From NCBI GenBank assembly GCA_011523785.1, contig WTFW01000029.1:1-37704 (forward strand): a stretch of DNA of 37,704 nucleotides. Direction: 5' to 3'. The stretch comes from Chloroflexota bacterium. GTDB taxonomy: Bacteria > Chloroflexota > UBA11872. The translations under genes and the position numbers were made by a program. The notes beneath the pieces were generated by a model. That model ran no database searches and was not told where the DNA came from. It saw only the letters and a list, made by a program, of their open reading frames with translations. Below, in pieces: positions 30,558-37,704 of this stretch. Within the stretch, counting starts at the first letter, position 1; the number at the start of each line of letters is the position of its first letter.

Positions 30558-31381
30558 CCTTCACCCGACTGCCAAACAACCGCTGCCAGTGCCGCCCCAA
30601 TGCGTGGCGCCGCGGTTGACGCGACGTCGACGACCGCCGAGTGGCCAGCGTCACCCGGCTCATCGTTTCCGGCCACGTTCGTGATGGTCGACAAGGCCCC
30701 AACAGTAGCCCCGGCGTGGCGGGCGACGACAACCTCCGGCGCGGTCGACATCCCCACGGCGTCGGCGCCCAGGCGCCGCAGCAGAACCGTTTCGGCCGGC
30801 GTTTCGTACGAGGGTCCGGCGACCATGGCGTATGTGCCTTCCCGAACCATTAGGCCGGCGTGGCCCAGCGCCTGCGATAGTGCGGCGCGCAGGCTCAGGT
30901 CGTATGCCCCGGCCAGCGCGGGAAAACGCTCGCCACGCGGATCGTTGGGTCCAAGCAACGGGTGGTGTCCAGTCAGTCCAGGCAAGAAGAGGTGATCGGC
31001 AATCACCATCACATCGCCGGGCCGGTACTGCGGATTCAGCGCGCCGGCTGCGTTCGTCAGCAGCAGGCGCGTCACACCTGCATCCAGCAACGCTCGTACG
31101 AAAGAGGCGATCGGCCGCATGTCGCCATGCTCGTAGAAGTGCGGACGCCCCTGGCAAATCCAAACAGGCACACCGCTCGCCTTCGCCAGTGACACCCGCC
31201 CCGGATGCCCCGCCACCGTGGCGACTGGGAACCCGGGAACCTCCGAGTAGCCCAAGGTCCGGCGTACGTCAAAGGCGTCCACAATCCCGGACAGTCCGCT
31301 GCCGCTGATGACCGCCCAGCGCGGCGGATCGACGCCAGCCGCCCCCCGCAAGACCTCGGCGCCGCAAGCGGCGTCGATCAC
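30554..31381 (-). CDS. punA: Purine nucleoside phosphorylase
   Basis: Trimeric-type (PNP/MTAP) phosphorolysis of purine nucleosides to base and ribose-1-phosphate, 275 residues. Visible: VISGSGLSGIVDAF (phosphate-binding Ser), EVPGFP, GRPHFYEHGD, LLLTNAAGALNP, the TYAMVAGPSYETPAE block and DAVGMSTAPEVVVARH with STITNVAGN. The Asn in TNVAGN favours purine nucleoside phosphorylase over methylthioadenosine phosphorylase, which usually has Asp there. GTG 31381 follows the xerD stop by 8 bases, so the two are co-transcribed. Confidence 0.93.
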   Translation of the reverse strand: MIDAACGAEVLRGAAGVDPPRWAVISGSGLSGIVDAFDVRRTLGYSEVPGFPVATVAGHPGRVSLAKASGVPVWICQGRPHFYEHGDMRPIASFVRALLDAGVTRLLLTNAAGALNPQYRPGDVMVIADHLFLPGLTGHHPLLGPNDPRGERFPALAGAYDLSLRAALSQALGHAGLMVREGTYAMVAGPSYETPAETVLLRRLGADAVGMSTAPEVVVARHAGATVGALSTITNVAGNDEPGDAGHSAVVDVASTAAPRIGAALAAVVWQSGEG

Positions 31382-31389
31382 CTCGGGCG

Positions 31390-32274
31390 TCAGGCCCTCG
31401 GACCGCCAGGCGCCTGGGGCCGATTCTCACGCGCCAGCTCGGCGTAAACCTGAGTCGTCGCTGGACTGGCGTGGCCCAGCAGCTTTTGCACTTCACGCAC
31501 GCTGCTGTCGCCCTGCAAACGATGGGCGGCAAATGAGTGTCGCAGCGTATGCGGCGTGATTGGCGTCTGGATGTTCGAACGTTTCGCGTAGGCCTTGACA
31601 ATCAGCCAGAAGCCCTGACGGGTCAGCCGGCTGCCGCGATGGTTGAGGAACACCGCCGGCTCGTCGACGCGACGGAGCAGCTTCTCGCGTCCGTTGGTCA
31701 GGTAGGCCTGCAGCGCCTCGGCCGACCGCTCGGTCAGGGGCACGGTGCGGGCACTGGCGCCGTCCCGCCCCAACACGATGTCCCGTTCCCAACAATCAAC
31801 ATCTTCCAAGTCTAGCCCTACAAGTTCCGACACACGCATACCGGTGGCGTACAAGGCTTCCAGCATCGCACGGTCGCGCATGCGCTCGGGCGTAGACGCG
31901 TCCGCCGCCTGTTCGAGCAGACGCTCAACCTCTGCGGTGGAAATGATCCGGGGACGACGCCTCGTCACGCGAGCGCCGTCTAGTCCGGCAGTGGGATCGG
32001 CGGCCACTGCCTCCGAGGACACGAGGTAGCGATACAGCGCCTTCACGGCCGCCAGCTTGCGAGCACGCGAGGTCTGCCGGTATTCGCGCTGAATGAGATC
32101 GGTCATGAACGAACGGACAACCTGCGGAGGAACGTCCCAACCGCTATGACCCGCCTTTCGCACGAAACTCTCAAACTGCCGAAGGTCGCTTCGATATGCG
32201 GCCAACGTGTTCTTCGACAAGCCGCGCTCGGTTTTCAGATGCTGGACAAAGTCATCCACGTTGGCGCGCATCAT
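31390..32274 (-). CDS. xerD: Tyrosine recombinase XerC/XerD family
   Basis: A 294-residue site-specific recombinase. The N-terminal SAM-like core-binding domain (about 4-90) holds FVQHLKTERGLSKNTL, and the catalytic domain follows. Active-site residues: R147 in YATGMRVSEL, H242 and R245 in HTLRHSFA, H268 in LLGHASPAT, and nucleophile Y277 in TTQVYAE. The beta-hairpin lysine (K172 in E. coli XerD, in a GKG motif) is replaced by Arg here (GRDGASARTVPL, R170). It could act as the single Xer of this genome or with a partner elsewhere. A dif-like sequence lies about 90 bp upstream, and punA follows by 8 bases. XerC versus XerD naming is by general resemblance. Confidence 0.92.
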   Translation of the reverse strand: MMRANVDDFVQHLKTERGLSKNTLAAYRSDLRQFESFVRKAGHSGWDVPPQVVRSFMTDLIQREYRQTSRARKLAAVKALYRYLVSSEAVAADPTAGLDGARVTRRRPRIISTAEVERLLEQAADASTPERMRDRAMLEALYATGMRVSELVGLDLEDVDCWERDIVLGRDGASARTVPLTERSAEALQAYLTNGREKLLRRVDEPAVFLNHRGSRLTRQGFWLIVKAYAKRSNIQTPITPHTLRHSFAAHRLQGDSSVREVQKLLGHASPATTQVYAELARENRPQAPGGPRA

Positions 32275-32364
32275 CGCCGCCGGTGAGTGTCTGGCATTTG
32301 GACCTCATATTCCCTGGCGCGGGCGGCGGTCTGATTGCATCGAACCGCCTCCCGCCGCGCACAC

Positions 32365-32392
32365 CGTGCGGAAAGGGACCGTTATGTTAACA
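32365..32392. other. Candidate dif-like Xer recombination site
   Basis: In the gap between xerD and the LarA gene, TTATGTTAACA (32382-32392) matches the E. coli dif XerD arm TTATGTTAAAT at 9 of 11. After a 6-base spacer, CGTGCGGAAAG (32365-32375) matches the XerC arm GGTGCGCATAA at 7 of 11. The arm spacing of six bases is the dif architecture. The spacer itself (GGACCG) differs from the E. coli TGTATA. Comparison is by eye. The lone parS 7 kb away would argue for an origin-proximal location, which conflicts with a terminus dif. Confidence 0.4.
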
Positions 32393-32455
32393 CCAAAATA
32401 TCGGGGATCGCGGTCTCTGGCCTAGAATTCGCAGTTTTTCCGGGAAGCCACTCCA

Positions 32456-33709
32456 ATGCGCGTTGACTTGGCCTACGGCGACGGCGTCTTGCCCATTGAC
32501 CTCGCCATGGACGCCGACGTCATCGAACCGCGCGACCCACCCCGCATCGACGAGCCGAGTCAGGCGCTGCGCGAAGCCCTGCGCCGTCCCATCGCCAGCC
32601 CGTCGCTGGCTGATCTGGTTCCACCGGACGGCTCGATTGTCGTCGTAATCAGCGACAGCACCCGGCCCGCACCGAATCGGCTGATGCTAGAAGCGCTGCT
32701 GGGCGAGCTAGGCGCCCACGTGGCCGGCCGCATGGACGTGCTGGTCGCCACCGGGCTGCATCGACCCACCCGCGTCGACGAACTGGATCGGATGCTCGGC
32801 TCCGAGTTGCGTCGTCAACTTCGGGTCACCAATCACGACGCCCACGACGAGTCCAGCTTGCGAGAAATCGGCCGCACCTCGTCGGGTCGCCCCGTGCTCA
32901 TCAACCGCCGCTACCTGGACGCGGACGTTCGCATTACGCTGGGCCTGATCGAGCCGCACTTCTTCGCAGGCTTTAGCGGCGGCGCCAAGCTGATCCTGCC
33001 CGGGGTAGCCGGCGCGGCAAGCATCCTGCGCAATCACGATGCCGAGATGATCGGCAACCCCAACGCGCGCTGGGGCAACCTGGTCGGCAATCCCATTCAC
33101 CGCGAGCAGCGCGAAGCCGCACGCTTGGCCGGCTGCGAGTTCTGCGTCAACGTCACCATCGCGGGTGACGGCGCGATCACCGGCATCTTCGCCGGGGAGT
33201 TGGAAGGCGCGCACGACGCCGGTTGCCAGGCCGCCCTGCAGGCGGCGATGCAGCCAGTGGACGAGCCCTACGACGTCGTCATCACCACCAATGGCGGGCA
33301 TCCGCTGGACCTCAATCTCTACCAGGCGGTGAAGGGCATGGATGCGGCGGCGCAGATCGTGCGTCCCGGCGGACACATCGTGATGGCCGCCGAGTGCCGC
33401 GAAGGCGCCGGACACGGTGACTTCGTGCACATCCTCCGCGAACACCAGACGCCGGACGCGATGGTCAGGTCCATTCAGAATGCGCCGCGCGTGCGGGGCG
33501 ACCAGTGGCAGAACCAGATCTTCGGGCGAGTCCTCGCCAGCGCCACGGTGCACTTGCGCGCCGATGGGCTGACTGACGACGAGATCCACGCCGCCCACTG
33601 CGTCCCCTGCCCGGATGTCGCTCGACGCACCCATGAACTCGTCGGCGACTCAGGCCGAGCCTGCGTGCTCCCGCGTGGTCCGTTCACGATTCCCTACATT
33701 GCCGCCTAG
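32456..33709 (+). CDS. LarA-family protein (nickel-pincer racemase/epimerase)
   Basis: A 417-residue DUF2088/LarA protein. Lactate racemase uses a nickel-pincer nucleotide cofactor bound to a Lys. All residues corresponding to the Lactobacillus enzyme are present with matching spacing: H102 in TGLHRPT (H108), H168 in EPHFFAGF (H174), K178 in GGAKLILPG (K184) and H194 in RNHDAE (H200). The DSTRP motif (67-71) is also present. Many LarA relatives act on substrates other than lactate, so the hydroxyacid is unknown. The cofactor makers LarB, LarC and LarE are not in the window. It is divergent from xerD. Confidence 0.92.
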   Translation: MRVDLAYGDGVLPIDLAMDADVIEPRDPPRIDEPSQALREALRRPIASPSLADLVPPDGSIVVVISDSTRPAPNRLMLEALLGELGAHVAGRMDVLVATGLHRPTRVDELDRMLGSELRRQLRVTNHDAHDESSLREIGRTSSGRPVLINRRYLDADVRITLGLIEPHFFAGFSGGAKLILPGVAGAASILRNHDAEMIGNPNARWGNLVGNPIHREQREAARLAGCEFCVNVTIAGDGAITGIFAGELEGAHDAGCQAALQAAMQPVDEPYDVVITTNGGHPLDLNLYQAVKGMDAAAQIVRPGGHIVMAAECREGAGHGDFVHILREHQTPDAMVRSIQNAPRVRGDQWQNQIFGRVLASATVHLRADGLTDDEIHAAHCVPCPDVARRTHELVGDSGRACVLPRGPFTIPYIAA

Positions 33710-33800
33710 GCCCGGGTAGCGACCGACGGCCAGACGCCAACGGCATAACCTCAGTAGACTCCCTACGATGGCGGTTCGGCCGCGGCGGAGGATCAATCAC

Positions 33801-34013
33801 GTGGAAGGCACCTCAGCGAACGGCGACCACCAGCACGAGCACGTGTTTCAGGAGGTCTACCTCAGCGACGCCGTGGCCATCTCCGAAGAGACCACCCACG
33901 GCACGGTCACGCTTGAGCTCTTTGAGCGCGGCCTCGTGATGCACATGGAAAAGGAAGAGGGCCTGGAGCTGGCCCGTGCGTTCACCGCGCTGGCGCGATA
34001 CCTGGAGGACTAG
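33801..34013 (+). CDS. Small acidic protein of unknown function
   Basis: A 70-residue protein from GTG 33801. A strong GGAGG (33787-33791) lies nine bases before this codon, which favours it over the in-frame ATG 33768. The N-terminus is His-rich (DHQHEH). The rest predicts as mixed beta and a C-terminal helix (EEGLELARAFTALARYL). No domain recognised. It ends two bases before the convergent amidohydrolase stop and lies 91 bases after the LarA stop, so it may be in that transcript. The strong ribosome site and codon use like its neighbours support that it is real. Confidence 0.65.
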   Translation: MEGTSANGDHQHEHVFQEVYLSDAVAISEETTHGTVTLELFERGLVMHMEKEEGLELARAFTALARYLED

Positions 34014-34015
34014 TT

Positions 34016-35245
34016 CTAGGCGTCGGCTTCGCGGGTCATGGGTCGCGACGATAGTTCAACCGGCAGTTCCTCGGAAGGCCCCAGGACTTCGGGATCCAGC
34101 CGCACCCCCGCGCGAAACGTATGCGCTGCCCGCAGCTCGCGGTCCCACGTTCGTTCCACGCCAGTGCAATCCACCAGCGTCACCGGTCCCTCGTCAACGG
34201 CCAGCACCGCGATGTCAGCCTCAGCGCCCACGCGCAGCGTGCCGGCGTCCAGGCCCAGCTTTCGGGCCGGCGCGATCGTGCAGCGAGCCACAATCTCTTC
34301 CAGTGGCATCCCGAGCAACCAGAACTTGGTCATCACGTTGGGCAGGCTGAATGCCGGGCCGTGCACGCAGCCGCGGTGCAGGTCCGAACTGATGTAGTCC
34401 GGCGGAAAGCCGGAATCGAGGGCGGCCTGGGCCGTGTGCCAGCCGAAGCTGCTTTTACCATGCCCGATGTCGAACTCGATGCCCGCGTCCCGAGCCGCGA
34501 TCACCGCCGGCAGCATCTGTCGGGCGCTCATGTCCACCAGCCCGCCGGTGAGTGGCGTGTAGCTGTGCGTGACGACATCGCCAGGCCGGAGGCGGTCCAG
34601 GATCTCGGGGATCGGTTCCGGGGTGTAACCGATATGCACCATCAGCCAGACCCCGGCCTGTTCCGCAGCCTCCACGGCGGCATCGAGCGCAGCTTTCGCC
34701 TGAGCGCCCGAGCCAACGATGTTCTCCGAATAGCGAATCTTCACGCCAGGCGCGATGTCCCGATTCTGGTCAATCGTGCGTACCGTCCCATCAACATCCA
34801 GATAGCGAGGGTCGCGCAGTTCGCCCAGGGTCGTTATGAGTCCGGCTGTGCAGATATGCACAAGCGCCCGAATGCGGGTTCGCGACGGCTCGATCACATA
34901 GCGACGCAAGCCCGCCAGCGTGATGGCTCCCGCGCTGCCGGTGTCGAGGAACGCCGTGGTTCCGCCGGCGGCGCCTATCTTGTCAGCCTCCAGGCCCCAG
35001 ATTGTTGCGCCCCAGTACACGTGGACGTGAAAGTCGACGAGGCCAGGCACGACGTAGGCGCTGTGCGCTTCGACAGTCTCGATGGCATCCCCGCGCAGGT
35101 CCGGGCCGACGGCCGCGATGCGGCCACCCTTTACCCCAACGTCGGCCTTAACCGGGGGTCCCGCTTCCGGATCGATGACGATTCCACCACGGATCAGCAG
35201 GTCGAAGGAAGTGGGAGCGGCGTCCGGTTCGTTCGTAGCGGTCAC
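34016..35245 (-). CDS. Amidohydrolase/dihydroorotase-like metal hydrolase
   Basis: A 409-residue cyclic amidohydrolase-superfamily enzyme. N-terminal DLLIRGGIVIDPEAG and VVPGLVDFHVHVYWG carry the HxH metal ligands (H73, H75). The carboxylated-lysine candidate is K169 in PGVKIRYS, further metal ligands are H204 in LMVHIG and H227 in VTHSYTP, and the catalytic Asp is D288 in SSDLHRG. These suit an amidohydrolase/deacetylase with a binuclear centre; the substrate is unknown. GTG start. It is the intact copy of a gene whose N-terminal part is duplicated immediately upstream, so its own upstream region is a copied 86-base segment. Confidence 0.88.
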   Translation of the reverse strand: MTATNEPDAAPTSFDLLIRGGIVIDPEAGPPVKADVGVKGGRIAAVGPDLRGDAIETVEAHSAYVVPGLVDFHVHVYWGATIWGLEADKIGAAGGTTAFLDTGSAGAITLAGLRRYVIEPSRTRIRALVHICTAGLITTLGELRDPRYLDVDGTVRTIDQNRDIAPGVKIRYSENIVGSGAQAKAALDAAVEAAEQAGVWLMVHIGYTPEPIPEILDRLRPGDVVTHSYTPLTGGLVDMSARQMLPAVIAARDAGIEFDIGHGKSSFGWHTAQAALDSGFPPDYISSDLHRGCVHGPAFSLPNVMTKFWLLGMPLEEIVARCTIAPARKLGLDAGTLRVGAEADIAVLAVDEGPVTLVDCTGVERTWDRELRAAHTFRAGVRLDPEVLGPSEELPVELSSRPMTREADA

Positions 35246-35328
35246 ACCAACACCCCGCGTACGGGTTACTGGAACGTACGCCGCATGCTACGCGAACCCG
35301 CTGCGACGCGAGCGGCGGTAGGGTACTA
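34476..35328. repeat. Tandem duplication, copy A (853 bp, within intact amidohydrolase gene)
   Basis: 853-bp unit, repeated immediately at 35329-36181 with no difference seen. It includes the first 256 codons of the amidohydrolase gene and 86 bases upstream. The joint shows a 3-base TCG overlap (35329-35331), consistent with microhomology-mediated duplication. Confidence 0.93.
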
Positions 35329-36098
35329 TCGATGCCCGCGTCCCGAGCCGCGATCACCGCCGGCAGCATCTGTCGGGCGCTCATGTCCACCAGCCCGCCG
35401 GTGAGTGGCGTGTAGCTGTGCGTGACGACATCGCCAGGCCGGAGGCGGTCCAGGATCTCGGGGATCGGTTCCGGGGTGTAACCGATATGCACCATCAGCC
35501 AGACCCCGGCCTGTTCCGCAGCCTCCACGGCGGCATCGAGCGCAGCTTTCGCCTGAGCGCCCGAGCCAACGATGTTCTCCGAATAGCGAATCTTCACGCC
35601 AGGCGCGATGTCCCGATTCTGGTCAATCGTGCGTACCGTCCCATCAACATCCAGATAGCGAGGGTCGCGCAGTTCGCCCAGGGTCGTTATGAGTCCGGCT
35701 GTGCAGATATGCACAAGCGCCCGAATGCGGGTTCGCGACGGCTCGATCACATAGCGACGCAAGCCCGCCAGCGTGATGGCTCCCGCGCTGCCGGTGTCGA
35801 GGAACGCCGTGGTTCCGCCGGCGGCGCCTATCTTGTCAGCCTCCAGGCCCCAGATTGTTGCGCCCCAGTACACGTGGACGTGAAAGTCGACGAGGCCAGG
35901 CACGACGTAGGCGCTGTGCGCTTCGACAGTCTCGATGGCATCCCCGCGCAGGTCCGGGCCGACGGCCGCGATGCGGCCACCCTTTACCCCAACGTCGGCC
36001 TTAACCGGGGGTCCCGCTTCCGGATCGATGACGATTCCACCACGGATCAGCAGGTCGAAGGAAGTGGGAGCGGCGTCCGGTTCGTTCGTAGCGGTCAC
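35148..36098 (-). pseudogene. Truncated amidohydrolase duplicate
   Basis: The first 256 residues are identical to the intact amidohydrolase. After that (at about base 35331) the frame runs through the upstream region of the other copy in a different phase and adds about 60 unrelated residues before a stop. The fragment keeps H73, H75, K169, H204 and H227 but lacks the catalytic Asp288 and the C-terminal barrel strands, so it should be inactive. It has the original upstream DNA, so the native promoter now faces the broken copy. Confidence 0.85.
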
Positions 36099-36181
36099 AC
36101 CAACACCCCGCGTACGGGTTACTGGAACGTACGCCGCATGCTACGCGAACCCGCTGCGACGCGAGCGGCGGTAGGGTACTA
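35329..36181. repeat. Tandem duplication, copy B (853 bp)
   Basis: Second, adjacent copy of the 853-bp unit, identical by eye across its whole length. Because 853 is not a multiple of three, the reading frame is broken at the joint. Confidence 0.93.
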
Positions 36182-36316
36182 TCGGCCAGCCGAGCGTCCG
36201 CGTCCGCTACGGCGCTGACGACGGTATCGGCTATCATGTTCTGCTGCTGCCCCTAACGACTCGGCAGCTACCACCTAACCTCGACGCAGATGTTCAATCT
36301 CGCGTCGGACTGCCAC

Positions 36317-36323
36317 GGAGGAG
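36317..36323 (+). promoter_or_regulatory. Ribosome binding site for groES
   Basis: GGAGGAG five bases before ATG 36329. It selects [15 protein letters not shown] over an in-frame upstream start at 36290. No CIRCE-type inverted repeat was found between 36182 and 36328. Confidence 0.85.
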
Positions 36324-36328
36324 ATTGC

Positions 36329-36631
36329 ATGGCCACGGTTGCGACCAAGGTCAAGCCGCTGGGCGACCGCGTGCTGATTCAGCCCGAAGACCGCGAGACG
36401 ACAACCGCCAGCGGACTGGTGCTGCCCGACACGGCCAAAGAAAAGCCGCAGGAAGGCACCGTGCTGGCTGTCGGTTCCGGTCGCGTGAACGACGAGGGCA
36501 CGACGATCCCGCTGGAGATCAAGGCAGGCGACAAGGTTCTCTACGCCAAGTACGCCGGAACCGAGTTGCGCCTGGACGACGAGGACTTCCTGATCGTCAG
36601 CGAGCGCGACGTCCTCGCCATCATCAGCTAG
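36329..36631 (+). CDS. groES: Co-chaperonin GroES
   Basis: The heptameric lid of the GroEL chamber, 100 residues. It has the typical [11 protein letters not shown] start, a mobile loop of about residues 20-36 ([17 protein letters not shown]; the GLVLP tripeptide region contacts GroEL), the [13 protein letters not shown] strand and [12 protein letters not shown], and it ends DVLAIIS. It precedes groEL by 9 bases on the same strand. The mobile-loop sequence is conventional even though the neighbouring GroEL is divergent. Confidence 0.95.
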   Translation: MATVATKVKPLGDRVLIQPEDRETTTASGLVLPDTAKEKPQEGTVLAVGSGRVNDEGTTIPLEIKAGDKVLYAKYAGTELRLDDEDFLIVSERDVLAIIS

Positions 36632-36640
36632 CGAGCCGCC

Positions 36641-37704
36641 TTGCCCAATATTCCGGGCACGATTGGGGACAAGCTTCCCCCGCCCGAGAAGAAGGAAGTT
36701 CGCTTCGGTCACGAGGCCCGCGAGACCCTGCGTGCCGGCATCGATATCGTTGCCAACACCGTAGGGTCCACGCTCGGGCCTCGTGGCCGAAACGTGGCGT
36801 TCGCTCGAACGCTACGCCCCCCGCAGATCACGAATGACGGCGTTACCGTCGCCAACGAGATCGAAAGGGTCAACAACGTGCTGCTCGATCTGGGCATCCA
36901 GATCATGAAGGAAGCGGCCTCCAAGACCAACTCCATGACGGAGGACGGCACAACCACCGCCACCGTTCTGGCTCAGGCCATCGTGCACCGGGGCCTCTAC
37001 AACATCGCTGCCGGTGCCAACGCCATGCTCCTGCGCGAGGGCCTGTGGAAAGCTCGCGACGCCGCCATCGAACGCCTGCGCGACCTCGCCCGGCCTGTCG
37101 AAAACGCCGAGGAAATTCGTCACGTCGCCACCATCTCAGGCGACGATATCGAGCTCGGCCGAATCGTCGGTGAAATCATGAGTCGCGTCGGGCGTGACGG
37201 CTTGGTCACGGTCGACTATCACCGCTGGGGCAAACGCCTGGAACCGCGCTACGTCGAGGGCATGCAAATCGATAAGGGCTGGATTTCGCCCTACTTCGTC
37301 ACCGATACGCACAAGATGCAGGGCTCGCTGGAGAACGCCAGGGTCCTGCTTACCGACCAGAATCTCACGACCGCCGATCAGCTCACCAGCATTCTTGACA
37401 AGGTCGCGTCCAGTGACAACCGCAACCTGCTGTTGGTTTCCAACATTCTCAGGCATGACGCCCTGACATTCGTGCTCCAGAACAAACTCCGCGGCAACCT
37501 GAACGTGGTGGCCATCCAGTCGCCTTCCTTTGGCGACGAGATGCGCGAGCTCCTGGAAGACATGGCCGTACTGACCGGCGCCACGGTGGTGTCGGAGAGC
37601 CTGGGTATCCGCTGGCCGGATGTCCCACTCGAGTGGCTGGGCTTCTGTAAGCGTGTCGTGGCTAATCGCGAAGCCACCATCGTCCTGGAGGGCGCCGGCC
37701 ACGA
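36641..37704 (+). CDS. groEL: Chaperonin GroEL (3' truncated, divergent)
   Basis: About 354 residues of the 60-kDa chaperonin up to the right edge. The likely start is TTG 36641, nine bases after groES; it adds about 20 residues (LPNIPGTIGDKLPPPEK) before the usual RFGHEAR, longer than most GroEL. Conserved ATP-site pieces: STLGPRGRN (43-51), ITNDGVTVA (63-71) and EDGTTTATVLAQAI (101-114). The apical domain has YVEGMQIDKGWISPYFV, keeping the substrate-binding Tyr-Phe pair, and SFGDEMRELLEDMAVLTGATVVSE. Several usually fixed spots differ, for example GDRRK reads GDEMR. The catalytic Asp near residue 398 and the C-terminal tail are outside the window. Confidence 0.93.
   Translation, partial: MPNIPGTIGDKLPPPEKKEVRFGHEARETLRAGIDIVANTVGSTLGPRGRNVAFARTLRPPQITNDGVTVANEIERVNNVLLDLGIQIMKEAASKTNSMTEDGTTTATVLAQAIVHRGLYNIAAGANAMLLREGLWKARDAAIERLRDLARPVENAEEIRHVATISGDDIELGRIVGEIMSRVGRDGLVTVDYHRWGKRLEPRYVEGMQIDKGWISPYFVTDTHKMQGSLENARVLLTDQNLTTADQLTSILDKVASSDNRNLLLVSNILRHDALTFVLQNKLRGNLNVVAIQSPSFGDEMRELLEDMAVLTGATVVSESLGIRWPDVPLEWLGFCKRVVANREATIVLEGAGH

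Noticed and set aside
33838-33849. CACGTGTTTCA, half of a second parS
   Set aside because: Only one arm matches and it lies in the small protein's coding region; CACGTG cores are common here by chance.
34121-35404. Long plus-strand open frame of about 427 codons opposite the amidohydrolase
   Set aside because: Antisense shadow of a GC-rich gene; residue composition (many Arg, Ala, His) and no domain match. Similar shadows opposite argJ and argC were also dropped.
36182-36328. Possible CIRCE operator or classical promoter in front of groES
   Set aside because: No TTAGCACTC/GAGTGCTAA inverted repeat and no well-spaced -35/-10 pair found; regulation is left open.
36833-36841. Asn in ITNDG of GroEL instead of Lys as a sign of a defective ATP site
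   Set aside because: Mycobacterial and other group I chaperonins also have TNDG, so it is not unusual.

Overview
This is a GC-rich bacterial chromosome segment with dense coding, very short intergenic gaps and several GTG/TTG starts. Nearly every gene is housekeeping or central metabolism. There is no phage, IS element, CRISPR array, rRNA or tRNA. The gene content (argCJBDH cluster, K+-independent H+-pyrophosphatase, M29 aminopeptidase, BFN-family nuclease, fused nucleotidyltransferase/phosphomannomutase, divergent GroEL) would suit an uncultured Chloroflexota-like lineage. That assignment is an inference from general gene content, not from a phylogenetic marker analysis.

Layout. Bases 1-3081 (+) hold the 3' end of a Gfo/Idh/MocA oxidoreductase and a secreted protein that joins a glycoside-hydrolase-like barrel to a c-type heme domain. 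From 18321 down to 3137 the minus strand is one long co-directional block. In transcription order it holds a NUDIX hydrolase, hisC, hppA, uppP, the arginine cluster argC-argJ-argB-argD-argH, two glycosyltransferases, aspartate kinase and a bifunctional-nuclease-family protein. From 18456 the plus strand carries an M29 aminopeptidase, gyrB, plsX, a Tat-type lipoprotein hydrolase, a multi-spanning membrane protein, a PduO-type cobalamin adenosyltransferase and a nitrilase-family amidase. A perfect ParB-binding parS sequence lies just upstream of the adenosyltransferase gene.

From 26.9 to 32.3 kb the strands alternate. A DUF971 gene is translationally coupled to a nucleotidyltransferase/phosphomannomutase fusion (-). 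A polyprenyl-phosphate mannosyltransferase-like GT2 (+) follows, then punA and a tyrosine recombinase (xerD, both -). A dif-like sequence sits about 90 bp upstream of the recombinase. Next come a LarA-family protein and a small unknown protein (+), then an amidohydrolase (-) whose 5' two thirds plus upstream region is duplicated in perfect 853-bp tandem. The window ends with groES and a truncated, divergent groEL (+).

The genes combine into arginine biosynthesis from glutamate to ornithine plus the final lyase step, the entry to aspartate-family amino acids, a histidine step, envelope work (UppP, PlsX, glycosyltransferases, sugar-nucleotide synthesis) and chromosome biology (GyrB, parS, XerD). 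The features most worth checking are the glycosidase-cytochrome c fusion, the parS site, the dif-like site beside an XerD with a substituted catalytic lysine, the exact tandem duplication, and the glycosyltransferase with an inserted domain.
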